From: Carboxylicivirga agarovorans
GTDB lineage: Bacteria > Bacteroidota > Bacteroidia > Bacteroidales > Marinilabiliaceae
Assembly: GCF_050589845.1 (NCBI RefSeq)
Contig: NZ_JBNGPA010000003.1
Span: 1-64,000 of the forward strand
DNA length: 64,000 bases
Reading direction: 5' to 3'
Shown here: positions 1 through 9,250 of the stretch, piece by piece
Layout: each line of letters opens with the position of its first letter
Numbering within the stretch: the stretch's first letter is position 1
Position numbers and translations under genes: made by a program
Notes under the pieces: model-generated
Databases searched by the model: none
What the model was told of the DNA's origin: nothing
What the model saw: only the letters and a program-made list of their open reading frames with translations

Positions 1-167
1 GGACAATAAAAATCCAGAATGTATTGCCCAATAGAATGTTGTCGCCTAAACTTCAGATTGCATATTCTTTTTCCTTTAAGGTAATTCCAAAGTTCTCATT
101 CCGCTGGAGTTGCTCTGTTTCTCAATAGTTTTCTCCTATAAATCATTTCTGGCCGGTTACTTTTCAT
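1..167 (-). pseudogene. DUF559 endonuclease-like gene, 5' part, interrupted by a stop
   Basis: Reading the minus strand from an ATG at 167 gives 23 residues ending RNRATPAE, then an in-frame TGA at 98-96, then in the same frame ELWNYLKGKR and KFRRQHSIGQYILDFYC up to the window edge. This is the typical start of DUF559 proteins, which resemble very-short-patch-repair endonucleases and usually read PAE-R-x-LW followed by FRRQHPIG-x-YIVDFYC. The stop sits where the family usually has Arg, so a single CGA to TGA change would explain it. The rest of the gene lies outside the window. A sequencing error or a later start could also account for it. Confidence 0.6.
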
Positions 168-690
168 ATCTTTCTTATATTGTTGAAAACTAATTTATAA
201 AAATGACTTAAAACCACCTCCCCTCTCCTTCGTCGAGGTACTCCTCCTTGCCAGGAGGAGAGCTGATTTACAGCTTGCAAAACACTATATATGTGAATGT
301 TTGAATCTTTTCGAACACTCGTGCGCTTTGCCCCGGACTATGATATGGCAGACCTACAGCCTGCTATTTACAGCTTGGCAGCAAATAATGACCAGCCATT
401 ACGATCCTTTAATTCCTTAATTTACAGCACATCGATTCTGAAGGATTTAATCAGTAAAATCTGTAGTTTAAACTCTTTGAGAATTTGTAATCAATGCCTT
501 TAAGAGATCAATTGCAGGACTGTGGATTTATTAAAACGAAGCAGGAATAGAATTTATAAAAAATTAAACCCTCTAATTACCAGAACATATGCGAGAGGCA
601 GTGGTTTTTTCTTAAAAAAAACATTTGTTTTAATGATTATTCTCCTATTTTTGCATCCGCATTGACAAAGGCAGTGCATCAATAAAACAT
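168..690. other. Intergenic region without a recognisable gene
   Basis: No convincing reading frame was found on either strand. One perfect 8-bp inverted repeat with a 4-nt loop lies at 241-260 (CTCCTCCT/AGGAGGAG). It has no T-run after it, so it is not a standard terminator. The rest is AT-rich spacer ahead of the tRNA genes. Confidence 0.5.
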
Positions 691-763
691 ACGGGTGTAG
701 CTCAGTTGGTAGAGCACTGGTCTCCAAAACCAGGTGTCGGGCGTTCGAGTCGCTCCTCCCGTG
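691..763 (+). tRNA. tRNA-Trp (anticodon CCA)
   Basis: A cloverleaf can be drawn: acceptor ACGGGTG/CTCCCGT with one T-T mismatch, D arm GCTCAGTTGGTAGAGC, anticodon stem CTGGT/ACCAG around CTCCAAA, and T arm with GTTCGAGT. Anticodon CCA reads UGG. The 3' CCA is not encoded. Confidence 0.93.
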
Positions 764-767
764 CAAC

Positions 768-793
768 AATCCTGACTTCGGTCGGGATTTTTT
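768..793 (+). terminator. Rho-independent terminator after tRNA-Trp
   Basis: Stem AATCCTGAC/GTCGGGATT with one G-T pair and a TTCG tetraloop, followed by a run of T, five bases after the tRNA-Trp end. Confidence 0.85.
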
Positions 794-869
794 GTTTCAG
801 GCAATGAGTTTAACCAATAAAACATTATTAGTTTAAATGGTATAAGTTATTATATTTGCTGTTCATATT

Positions 870-959
<90 letters not shown>

Positions 960-982
960 GAGTGCGAAAGCAATTTAAAGTA

Positions 983-1015
983 AAACCCTGTAAGTCAACA
1001 CTTACAGGGTTTTTT
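983..1015 (+). terminator. Rho-independent terminator inside the island's left end
   Basis: Strong stem AAACCCTGTAAGT/ACTTACAGGGTTT with a short loop and T-run, about 25 bp after tRNA-Ser. It lies on the island side of attL, so the element appears to supply the tRNA with a replacement terminator. The presumed original one sits after the right att copies. Confidence 0.85.
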
Positions 1016-1060
1016 AATGCGCAATATTTTGCAAAAAGATGCAAAAAAACGCAGTTTTTG

Positions 1061-1105
1061 GGTGGACTTCTGGTGGACTTAAAAAGTCCTCATTTTAGTC
1101 CACCA
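1061..1105. repeat. GGTGGACTT repeats at the island's left end (putative integrase arm sites)
   Basis: GGTGGACTT occurs at 1061 and 1072 (11-bp spacing), and an inverted AGTCCACCA lies at 1097-1105. A matching pair with the same 11-bp spacing occurs at the right end (47048-47067). Being about 100 bp and 60 bp from the att cores fits arm-type integrase or excisionase binding; the function is inferred. Confidence 0.5.
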
Positions 1106-1205
1106 GAAACGGTTATAAAAGCTCTGCATTGCACTGTATTACTCGGTTTTGAATCGTTACAAAATGGACTCATAAAAATAATTTTAACACAAAAAATTTA
1201 TTATT

Positions 1206-2420
1206 ATGAGTGGACTTGAGACCATCAAAATCAACTTCTTTATCAAGAAGACAAAATTGCTTAAAAACGGAGAAGCTCCAATCTTCGTTAGAATCATCAT
1301 TAACAAAGAAAGGGATGAGTACGCCTTAAAGAAAAGTATTCTACCTAAACAGTGGAACGAAACAAAACAATTAGCAAAAGGTAGTTCTGAAAAATCACAG
1401 GAAGTTAATCAGCTAATAGAGCTTCACTCTTCAAAGATTAAATCTTACTTTGATTTTCTCATTATGGACAACCAACAAGTATCTCCCAGAATTATTAAAG
1501 AGAAGATTGTTGGCAAAAAAGAAACCAGGCGCACTATCCTAAAAATATTCCAAGAACATAACGACAATGCCAGAAAGCTAATTGGCATAGACTTCGCTCC
1601 TGATACAGTTCAACGCTACGAAACCTGCTATATGCATACCAAAGATTTTATTCGTTGGCAATACAAACGTGAAGATATGACGTTGGAAGACCTGAATCAT
1701 CAGTTTATACGCAATTATGAGTTATACCTAAAAACCGAGCGTAAATGTGCCCACAACACTGCCATTAAGTATCTGAAAAACTTCAAAAAAATTGTTCGCA
1801 TTGCATTGGCTAATGGTTGGATGAAGAAAGATCCATTTGCTACCATTAAATTCAAACTGAAGCCAGTAGATGCCATCTATCTCACCAAAGAGGAGTTGGA
1901 TACAGTTATCAATAAAGAAATAAGCATAGAACGCTTAAGACAAGTTCGTGATGTTTTTGTGTTTTGTTGTTTTACCGGATTAGCCTTCTCAGATGCAAAG
2001 TCCTTAAAACGAGAACATATTACAACTGATACAAACGGAATTACCTGGATTCATAAAAAACGTACCAAAACCGATCAAATGAGTACCATCTTTGTTATTG
2101 AGGCTGCCAAAAAGCTAGTAGCAAAGTATGAATACGAACCGGAACTTATTGAAAAAGGTGCAGTTCTTCCCGTTCTCAGCAATCAAAAAATGAATGCGTA
2201 CTTGAAAGAAATTGGAATCATATGTGGTATTGATAAACCCATATCAACACATACTGCCAGGCATACTTTTGCAACAACTGTAGCTTTGGAAAATAATATG
2301 CCTTTGGAGGTAGTATCAAAAACTTTAGGCCATTCCAGCACCAAAATGACTCAGCGCTATGCGAGAACAACGGAAGCTTTGATTCAAAAGAATATGGAGA
2401 AGATTAAGGATTTGTATTAA
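1206..2420 (+). CDS. Tyrosine recombinase / integrase of the island
   Basis: This is a site-specific DNA recombinase that would integrate and excise the island at tRNA-Ser. At 404 residues it has the Bacteroidota layout: an N-terminal arm-binding domain, a SAM-like core-binding domain around residues 105-205, and a C-terminal catalytic domain. The HTARHTF box is near residues 349-355, LGHSS follows, and the nucleophile Tyr in QRYART is about residue 385. At the place of the first catalytic Arg it reads TGLAFSD rather than TGLR, as in the IntDOT-like class that lacks that Arg. It reads away from attL. A near-identical copy of its last 30 codons survives as a relic at 47501-47603. The start fits the family; no ribosome binding site was evident. 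Confidence 0.93.
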   Translation: MSGLETIKINFFIKKTKLLKNGEAPIFVRIIINKERDEYALKKSILPKQWNETKQLAKGSSEKSQEVNQLIELHSSKIKSYFDFLIMDNQQVSPRIIKEKIVGKKETRRTILKIFQEHNDNARKLIGIDFAPDTVQRYETCYMHTKDFIRWQYKREDMTLEDLNHQFIRNYELYLKTERKCAHNTAIKYLKNFKKIVRIALANGWMKKDPFATIKFKLKPVDAIYLTKEELDTVINKEISIERLRQVRDVFVFCCFTGLAFSDAKSLKREHITTDTNGITWIHKKRTKTDQMSTIFVIEAAKKLVAKYEYEPELIEKGAVLPVLSNQKMNAYLKEIGIICGIDKPISTHTARHTFATTVALENNMPLEVVSKTLGHSSTKMTQRYARTTEALIQKNMEKIKDLY

Positions 2421-2761
2421 CTATAATTTCAGAAAAATTACCTTTATTTACTGATATTCTTCAAAATAAGGAATTGTTTATGCCAATACAATAATGACAT
2501 AAGCAATTCTTTTTAGGCTTAATTAATCCTAAGTGGAAATAACGGTGATGTTGACCGCTCTAAACGAAGAACCAACTTCAGCGCTTTTTCCAATTTAGGC
2601 TTTCATCTTGGGTTTGACTTTTTTTAGGAACAATATATTGACTCTACGGTCATTGGCAGCCGATAAAACATGCCCACCATTCTAATCAATATGTTCGAAA
2701 ATTAGATTGATTCGTCCAGAAGATTTTACTATGGTATTAGATTCGTTTGTGCTTAACGTTG
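2421..2761. other. Intergenic region between integrase and PUL
   Basis: No intact gene was found. A minus-strand stretch around 2610-2740 reads for about 30 codons with one stop, but matched nothing I recognise. This is probably the junction between mobile-element core and cargo. Confidence 0.4.
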
Positions 2762-3937
2762 TTATTTTACAGAAAACTGAAACCAGGTTTCGCTAGTGAA
2801 CGTTTCACCGGGTTGTAAAATTGTAGTTGGAAAACTAGGTTCGTTAGGAGAGTTGGGAAAATGCTGTGTTTCTAAACAAAAGCCACTCCTTGCCCCATAG
2901 GTACCACCCATTTTTGAAGCTAGTTTGTTATTCAGATAATTGGCGGTATAGAGCTGGATTCCCGGTTGATCTGTATAAACTTCCATCACTCTTCCACTCT
3001 CAGGGTGATATACTTCAGCTGCATTGACAATTTTTTTGTTTAGGTTGTTAATCACCCAACAGTGGTCGTATCCATTACCGATCGTAATTTGGTCGTTTTT
3101 AGCCTCGATGTCTCTACCAATTATTTTAGGAGTTCTGAAATCAAACGGGGAATCTGCAACCGTTTGAAGGTTTCCTATGGGAATATTTGTATTATCTAAG
3201 GGCAGATATTGATCTGCGTTAAGATACAGCTCATGATCCAATATTTGCTTTGAAAAATCTCCAGAAAGGTTAAAATAACTGTGCTGAGTAAGGTTGATTA
3301 CGGTGGTTATGTCTGTATGTGCTCTGTACTTCACTTTTAAGGTATTGTCGTCTGTGAGCACATAGGTTACTGTTACGAATAGATTTCCCGGATAGCCTTC
3401 TTCTCCATCTTTGGACGTGTAACTTAGTTGAATTCCGTTTTCGTTTTTTAGGCACTCCACTTCCCAAATCGCTTTGTCAAAACCCGATAATCCGCCATGT
3501 AAGTGGTTGGAACCGTTGTTTTGAGCAAGACTATATTCTTTCCCTTCCAAACTAAACTTTCCATGTGCAATTCTATTGGCAAATCGACCCACAATAGCAC
3601 CAAAATATGGGTTGCTTTCAATATATTTCTCTAATGAATTATACCCCAAAACAACATCTTCATAAACCCCATCTCTATTTGGTGCAGTCCATCGAATAAT
3701 AATTCCACCATAATTAATTACTTCAATACGCATACCTAATCTATTTGTCAACGTGTATTTTTCTACAGATTGTCCATTTCTAGTTGACCCAAACAGCTCC
3801 TTTTTGATTTGTGGAGTTTCATCGGATTTTAAAGAAGTTGTATTTTTAGATTTAGATCCAATTACGGCACACTGAATAAATAATGCGTAAAATAATATGA
3901 GCACATTGATGCAAAGAGTTTTGCTTAGAATTGTCAT
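2762..3937 (-). CDS. galM: Aldose 1-epimerase (mutarotase), lipoprotein
   Basis: This enzyme interconverts alpha and beta anomers of free aldoses, here probably sugars released by the PUL enzymes. The 391-residue protein has an N-terminal hydrophobic segment ending in a lipobox-like FIQC, so it is likely anchored in the periplasm or outer membrane. Family motifs are visible in order: NRIAHGKFSLEG, GSNHLHGG (catalytic-site His), QHSYFNLSG, NGYDHCWV and the C-terminal ETQHFPNSPN with the probable catalytic Glu. It is the last gene of the minus-strand PUL, about 140 bp after the GH78 gene. Sugar specificity cannot be read from sequence. Confidence 0.9.
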   Translation of the reverse strand: MTILSKTLCINVLILFYALFIQCAVIGSKSKNTTSLKSDETPQIKKELFGSTRNGQSVEKYTLTNRLGMRIEVINYGGIIIRWTAPNRDGVYEDVVLGYNSLEKYIESNPYFGAIVGRFANRIAHGKFSLEGKEYSLAQNNGSNHLHGGLSGFDKAIWEVECLKNENGIQLSYTSKDGEEGYPGNLFVTVTYVLTDDNTLKVKYRAHTDITTVINLTQHSYFNLSGDFSKQILDHELYLNADQYLPLDNTNIPIGNLQTVADSPFDFRTPKIIGRDIEAKNDQITIGNGYDHCWVINNLNKKIVNAAEVYHPESGRVMEVYTDQPGIQLYTANYLNNKLASKMGGTYGARSGFCLETQHFPNSPNEPSFPTTILQPGETFTSETWFQFSVK

Positions 3938-4081
3938 TTGATAATCTATTTAATACAATTGTCCATTCAAGTAAAATGGAGAAAAGGGCAATTGCAGAAC
4001 CTAATGAATTTATTAATAAAAGGTTGCGCTAAATCTCCGATTTTGATACTAATTTAGTACACACTACTAAGAAATACACCA

Positions 4082-6325
4082 TCATTTTACACGATACAAA
4101 GCGTATTCTCCATCCTTTTCTTTTGTAGAAACTCTTTTACCATTAATTATTACCTTCTTATATTTTTCAGGAACATACACTACAGCTTCACTTCCTTGAG
4201 GCACTGATAGCTCCATCTCCAATCCGTGCTTTATTTTAGTTATTTTCACTGATACTTTACCGGCTATTGTTTCGTTTGCGGTTTCGGCATATTTCAGACC
4301 GGCAAGTTCAGGTTTTACCATAAAGCTTTTCCAACCAGCTTCTATAGGATATAATCCACAAACATATTGTGATAGAATGGTTAAACCGCCACCACTCCAG
4401 GCATGGTTTGTAGAGCCTCCCCCAAAGCCCTCTTTTCCTATACCCCAGCCTTCAAATAACGTGGAATATTCTGTATTGTCAACCATAGGTTGAAAGCGTT
4501 TTTTCAAGCGCTCTAAACCATATTCTGATTGGCCCATTAGGAACAAAGCTTCACAAACGTATTTCTCCATGTAAGGACTCGAGTACTCCTGCGATTGCAA
4601 TACTTTATAGATGGCATTATACTTATCACCATCAGCTAATCCTGCTACCACCGCAAGCGCCTGTCCACGGTCATCTGTATCATCTTTATAATTATAAGAT
4701 CGGTATTCGCTACCTTTCCAGAAGGTTTTATTAAAAGCAACTTTAAAGCTACTCATTTGCTTTTCTGCCCATGCTGCCTGACTGCTCTTACCAAGTAGTT
4801 CAGACATATTCTTATAACCTTTTAATGCCAGGTAATACCATCCATTCATCAATAGGTCTTTATCTACATTGGTACCCCAATCGCCCCAGTACCAACCTTT
4901 ACTATCAGCTTCATTCATCCGCTTAACGAGCACCCCATTTTCATCCAGTTCCCAAATATCTATATAACGCTTAACTCCATCATAAACGTGTTCAATAGAA
5001 GCAGTATCTCCTGTGTTCATAAAATAATTCCAAAACCCGTAATAACCAATACTGGCTAACATCTGTCCCGGTAATTCCTTGTCCCAGTTTCCGGCAGGCA
5101 CTGGTGAAAATAAAGTACTATCTTCACGTTGCCAGTTAATTAATTCCAATATCCCTTTTTTAGTTAGACCATGACTCTTCGTATCAAGGGCATAAAAAGT
5201 TTCTCCACTTTCGTTCACTGCATCACCCCACCATTGAGCCCGTTCACGGTCGGGACAATCCATATAAGTATCGCGCATGGTTACATAAAGCGTACGGAGA
5301 GCTTTTGACCACAAACGATTATAAAAATCATCATTACAATTAAAACTTCCTGTAAACTCAGTATTATAACCAGTCTCTCTATACTTTAGATCCAGCACTT
5401 TAATCCCTTCCGGAATGATGTAATTGACTTTCTGGCCATTCATCCAGCCCAGATTTTCATACTCCTGTATTCTGTCTCGGGTAATGTATTCACCCCTTAC
5501 ATTAGGATGTCCACCTCCATAGTAATGATCGGTAAAAATGATAATTTCATCACCTTCTTTAGCTTCAACTTTAAAATATGGGGTAACCTGAGCATTATAC
5601 GGAAGTTCGCAAACAATGGTATCTCCTGAGCTGACAAAAGGGAATGCCATTTCATTCTCATAGCTTTTCACCCCGAAATCTTTCCATAGAGGAATAGGTC
5701 GTTTGACCAAATTATTCCATGGGGCTGTTGGAGGTGTTCCCAAAGAACGGGTGCGTCCCCACATCTTAGATTTTGTAAAATCAAAATTCCCTAAACGAGC
5801 ATCATAGCGGATGCTTGATTCAGGCAGTCTGAAATTGGGCAAAGGAAGTCCTGCAGTTCCAAATTCTCGACGGATAGTAGCTTGCCAACTCACATCTGAG
5901 AGTAATTCAAATCCCTGTGCCTGACAATCAAAAATTAACGCAGCCTTACCACTGCTGTTATGAGAAAATCCATCTTTCCCGAAGTACCAAACTAAAATAG
6001 AAATCATATTCTCTCCACGCTTTAAGAAAGGGGCAATATCTACTTCATCGTAATAAGTATCTTTTGGTGAGGGGCCACGTTTAACCTGGCCTTCGAAAAC
6101 TGCTAACTCTCCATTTATCCACATCCAATATTTAGAATCGCAAGCTATTTTGGCCAAAGCCTCATTTGGTACATTTTCCAACTGAAATGTTTTTTGGTAA
6201 GCCGTCCAGTTATTGGTTTCGTTTTGTTGCTCAACTTGAGTTATCCACTGGGCTTTCCACGTATTATCCTGTGAAGAAACATGCAAGCCTATAAAGCTTA
6301 GAAGTATTAAAATTATTATTCTCAT
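4082..6325 (-). CDS. GH78-type alpha-L-rhamnosidase, secreted
   Basis: It is predicted to remove terminal alpha-L-rhamnose from glycans by an inverting mechanism. From the chosen start the protein has about 747 residues with a clear signal peptide (MRIIILILLSFIGLHVSSQ), so I prefer the Met at 6325 to an in-frame Met at 6451 that would add 42 hydrophilic residues. N-terminal beta domains come first, with WKAQWI as in family openings. The six-hairpin domain then carries the signature MDCPDRERAQWWGDA, followed by ESGETFY. A late EGWGIGKEGFGGGSTNHAW segment matches the family's C-terminal active-site region. The adjacent rhamnose operon and sulfatases support rhamnose as the product. Confidence 0.87.
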   Translation of the reverse strand: MRIIILILLSFIGLHVSSQDNTWKAQWITQVEQQNETNNWTAYQKTFQLENVPNEALAKIACDSKYWMWINGELAVFEGQVKRGPSPKDTYYDEVDIAPFLKRGENMISILVWYFGKDGFSHNSSGKAALIFDCQAQGFELLSDVSWQATIRREFGTAGLPLPNFRLPESSIRYDARLGNFDFTKSKMWGRTRSLGTPPTAPWNNLVKRPIPLWKDFGVKSYENEMAFPFVSSGDTIVCELPYNAQVTPYFKVEAKEGDEIIIFTDHYYGGGHPNVRGEYITRDRIQEYENLGWMNGQKVNYIIPEGIKVLDLKYRETGYNTEFTGSFNCNDDFYNRLWSKALRTLYVTMRDTYMDCPDRERAQWWGDAVNESGETFYALDTKSHGLTKKGILELINWQREDSTLFSPVPAGNWDKELPGQMLASIGYYGFWNYFMNTGDTASIEHVYDGVKRYIDIWELDENGVLVKRMNEADSKGWYWGDWGTNVDKDLLMNGWYYLALKGYKNMSELLGKSSQAAWAEKQMSSFKVAFNKTFWKGSEYRSYNYKDDTDDRGQALAVVAGLADGDKYNAIYKVLQSQEYSSPYMEKYVCEALFLMGQSEYGLERLKKRFQPMVDNTEYSTLFEGWGIGKEGFGGGSTNHAWSGGGLTILSQYVCGLYPIEAGWKSFMVKPELAGLKYAETANETIAGKVSVKITKIKHGLEMELSVPQGSEAVVYVPEKYKKVIINGKRVSTKEKDGEYALYRVK

Positions 6326-6501
6326 TTTTTTATTTTTATATCCTTTTTCATTGTTGTCTGGTAAACCCAATAGTTTATGATTTTTCATTTTCATAAATAA
6401 GCCCACTATATATTGGGGAATAGCAATTTTGGTACTTGCATTTGTCTTCATTAATGATTATCAGCCAACTACACTTAAACCTTTTTAGCAAACATTTGTG
6501 T

Positions 6502-6723
6502 TCAAAATTTTAAACCTAAAAAATATAAAAGCTTTTGAACATCGCGAATGATCAGAGGCGAGGATCGATTCATTAAATTAACTACTGCAAATAGCAGTGA
6601 AATATCTAAATTTAAATCATAGATCAATATCGCTAGTTCTTTGCTCGTATATATTCTAGAGGACCCATCTGTAAAATGCAAACTAATTGCATCTATAGTA
6701 TTGGATTCTGAATGTCTTTTCAT
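6502..6723 (-). CDS. Small hypothetical protein (73 aa), doubtful
   Basis: This open frame lies in the gap between the GH78 and sulfatase genes (6326-6866). The product contains YTSKELAILIYDLNLD and ends FLGLKF. I do not recognise it. A faint resemblance to DUF4248 small proteins (KELA near the start, short helices after) is too weak to use. The gap otherwise holds only AT-rich spacer. It could be chance or the remnant of a small gene. Confidence 0.25.
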   Translation of the reverse strand: MKRHSESNTIDAISLHFTDGSSRIYTSKELAILIYDLNLDISLLFAVVNLMNRSSPLIIRDVQKLLYFLGLKF

Positions 6724-6866
6724 TATGATTAAGTATTAAACATCTACTGTTATATTTCTTTTTTTGTGGGGATACTTAGAAGTGAGGAATCACCATCACT
6801 GATTTCCCCCTAACGCTCTGTAAGTAACTTTTTACCGAACACTAATTTTCCCTTATTTAGCATCAT

Positions 6867-9242
6867 TCATTTAGTTGCGGTTTCATTATAAAACCAAACA
6901 TCTTTGAAACTTCGGCCTATTTTCAAATCATCAACAGTTAAATCACCTCCTGGTCGACCGGCAACTTTAAACTGTAATCTATCGAAGGTGAACTCTCCAA
7001 AATAAGAAGCAGTTGCTTCCATTTTTGGGCCTTTTTCAGGATTGATGAAGATGTTCAACTTGTCTTGACCTGTTGCTCCCAAATCAAACTCAAAGACAAC
7101 ATGCATTACTTCGTTGTGATAATTTGCCAGCCAACTCTCATTCTTTTCATAATTAGGCACATCAACCTGATTGCAGTAAATAGCATCATTTTGAATGGAT
7201 AAAGAAACCTGCTTTTCGCTGTTTCCTCCCCAACCGTTTTGCACTAAAAAGTTAATTTGCGCCGTACTTTCTGATTCTAAGGCTTGATATTGTAATAACA
7301 TCGCTAAATATACCTTTCCTGTATTCAGTGGTTCCTGAAAATACCTGGTAAGATAAACCTCTGGGATTTTATTTGTGCTTTTGAGGTTTAAAGCGCCCCC
7401 TTTTTGAGGGTAAGCCTTATATTTCAAGCTTTTGTCAATAATTCTTATATTCTCACCTCCGGCTACATCAGATTTGGTTAAAAAACCAGCTATGTTAGGG
7501 AGGCGATCGACAGTCCCGGCAAATGAGTCTCCAGTTTTATAGCCTTTATCTGCAGAGAAACTATCGTGTATAGGTAAACCGAAGTGCATATCTGTTAATA
7601 CACGGTACTCTACTATTATTTTATCTTTGGGCAGAGCAGGAAAAGTGTATGCTTCTGCGTTCTCACGACAAACATATTCACCCAAATTATTCCAATTTTT
7701 CCCATCTTGAGTCCCCTGCAATTTATAAACTAGTTTATCACAAGCGGGTGATAAAGTGACTTTGGTCTTATTTCCTGCATTGTTAATATCAATTTCCGGT
7801 AAATCATTAATAACGTTGTCATAGCTGTGGTCAAAAGTCTTTTTCTCTTTCCTATACCTGGCATATTTAATATCCCAATTAAAGTCTCCCCGATTAACTT
7901 TAGGGAAATATGCCAATAACTGTTCTTGCATATGCGCCTTCTCATCTTGAGAATCATGAATCGATTTAGTTTGTGTTACATCCGAATCAATATCGTAAAG
8001 CCGGAAACTGTTCAATTCGTTATTCATTGACCGCAGATAATTATTACTGTTGCCAACCAAGGCATAATTATCATTAATTAATGCATGGCGCTGTTCAGAT
8101 ATAATAGCTATATGGTCACGATTCCCTTTTCCTCCCTTTATGATATTCAAAGCGGAAGTACCATCTAAGTCTTCATTTTTATACTCAATCCCCGCTGCGT
8201 CAGCAAACGTTGAATACCAGTCACTAACGTGTATCAACTCGCTGCTTTTTGAATTTGGCTTGACATTGCCCGGCCAAAACACTATAGCTGGCGTGCGGAT
8301 ACCTCCTTCAAAAGCATCCCCTTTAATGCTTCGCAATGGTCTATTGTCTGCTTCAATAATTCCACCGTTATCACTTGTAAAAACAATAAGGGTATTTTCT
8401 TTCATTCCATTTTTTTCCAATGCACCGAGCACATTACCAATGGCTTCGTCCATAGCATCGACCATAGCCATATAATACTGTCTGGTTTTGGCTGTACGCC
8501 CTTTTTCTGCTTCCATGCCAGCCCAGTAATCTTCTATTTGATCTAAGGGGTATTTGTCTAATTTATTTTGTGGAGCATCCAAAGGATGATGAGGTGCCGT
8601 AAACGGGAGATACATAAAAAGCGGTTGCTTTTTGTCGTGATTGTCGATCAAGTCAACAGCTTCGTCGGCAAACATATAAGTGGAATACCTATTGCCTGAC
8701 TCCTCTTTATTTACCATAGAAGGAGCATATATTTTCTTTCCATTGCGAATCATATCACTTTTACCACCATGAGTGTAATTCCAATAAGATATACTTCCGT
8801 TGATGCAAACAAAGGAATGATCAAATCCTTGATGATGTGGAAGAAAGGATTGCTTTCGACCTCCAACATGCCATTTTCCTACAATGGCTGTTTTGTAACC
8901 ACCCTCCTTCATCTTTTCAGCAATCGTTTTTTCCTCTCCGGGTATTCCTGTATAAGAGTATGGCAACACAATATGCTCGTGCAAACCATAACGATATGGA
9001 TAGTTACCTGTTAAAAATGAAACCCGTGTTGGGGTACATTGGGGCTGAGTATAATGGCGCTCCAAAAACAATCCTTCGGATTTCAACCTATCAAGGTTGG
9101 GGGTTTCAATTACTGAGCTTTGCCAACTCATATCGGAGTAACCCATATCATCAGCAAGGATAAAAATAATGTTGGGTTGCTTTTGAGCAACTATTATGTG
9201 TATTGTTGAAAGAAACAATGCCAATATACTTATAAACCTCAT
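6867..9242 (-). CDS. Sulfatase (formylglycine-dependent, S1 type) with a C-terminal accessory domain
   Basis: It hydrolyses sulfate esters, presumably from a sulfated polysaccharide. The signal peptide MRFISILALFLSTIHIIVAQ is followed by NIIFILADDMGYSD, which supplies metal-binding Asp residues, and by C69-T-P-T-R73, the CxPxR motif whose Cys is oxidised to formylglycine. KWHVGG and FTSDNGG are also family motifs. The catalytic part ends near residue 470. The remaining 320 residues are extra: a short beta region, then a beta-sandwich-like domain with many aromatic residues, possibly glycan binding. At 791 residues it is much longer than usual (about 450-550). The 8-bp gap to the upstream gene implies co-transcription. 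Confidence 0.92.
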   Translation of the reverse strand: MRFISILALFLSTIHIIVAQKQPNIIFILADDMGYSDMSWQSSVIETPNLDRLKSEGLFLERHYTQPQCTPTRVSFLTGNYPYRYGLHEHIVLPYSYTGIPGEEKTIAEKMKEGGYKTAIVGKWHVGGRKQSFLPHHQGFDHSFVCINGSISYWNYTHGGKSDMIRNGKKIYAPSMVNKEESGNRYSTYMFADEAVDLIDNHDKKQPLFMYLPFTAPHHPLDAPQNKLDKYPLDQIEDYWAGMEAEKGRTAKTRQYYMAMVDAMDEAIGNVLGALEKNGMKENTLIVFTSDNGGIIEADNRPLRSIKGDAFEGGIRTPAIVFWPGNVKPNSKSSELIHVSDWYSTFADAAGIEYKNEDLDGTSALNIIKGGKGNRDHIAIISEQRHALINDNYALVGNSNNYLRSMNNELNSFRLYDIDSDVTQTKSIHDSQDEKAHMQEQLLAYFPKVNRGDFNWDIKYARYRKEKKTFDHSYDNVINDLPEIDINNAGNKTKVTLSPACDKLVYKLQGTQDGKNWNNLGEYVCRENAEAYTFPALPKDKIIVEYRVLTDMHFGLPIHDSFSADKGYKTGDSFAGTVDRLPNIAGFLTKSDVAGGENIRIIDKSLKYKAYPQKGGALNLKSTNKIPEVYLTRYFQEPLNTGKVYLAMLLQYQALESESTAQINFLVQNGWGGNSEKQVSLSIQNDAIYCNQVDVPNYEKNESWLANYHNEVMHVVFEFDLGATGQDKLNIFINPEKGPKMEATASYFGEFTFDRLQFKVAGRPGGDLTVDDLKIGRSFKDVWFYNETATK

Positions 9243-9250
9243 TTCAGCTT

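Noticed and set aside
962..1219. 85-codon open frame between tRNA-Ser and integrase
   Set aside because: It runs through a terminator and the GGTGGACTT repeats and overlaps the integrase start; no family features.
2421..2761. Coding-like stretch on the minus strand (SSGRINLIFEHID, then GGHVLSAANDRRVNILF)
   Set aside because: It has a stop in the middle, no start, and no family that I recognise; left as intergenic.
4082..6451. Longer start for the GH78 gene at 6451
   Set aside because: It adds 42 mostly hydrophilic residues before a perfect signal peptide that starts at 6325.
8140..9163. Plus-strand open frames over the long sulfatase gene
   Set aside because: They are antisense to a well-supported sulfatase and lack any recognisable features.
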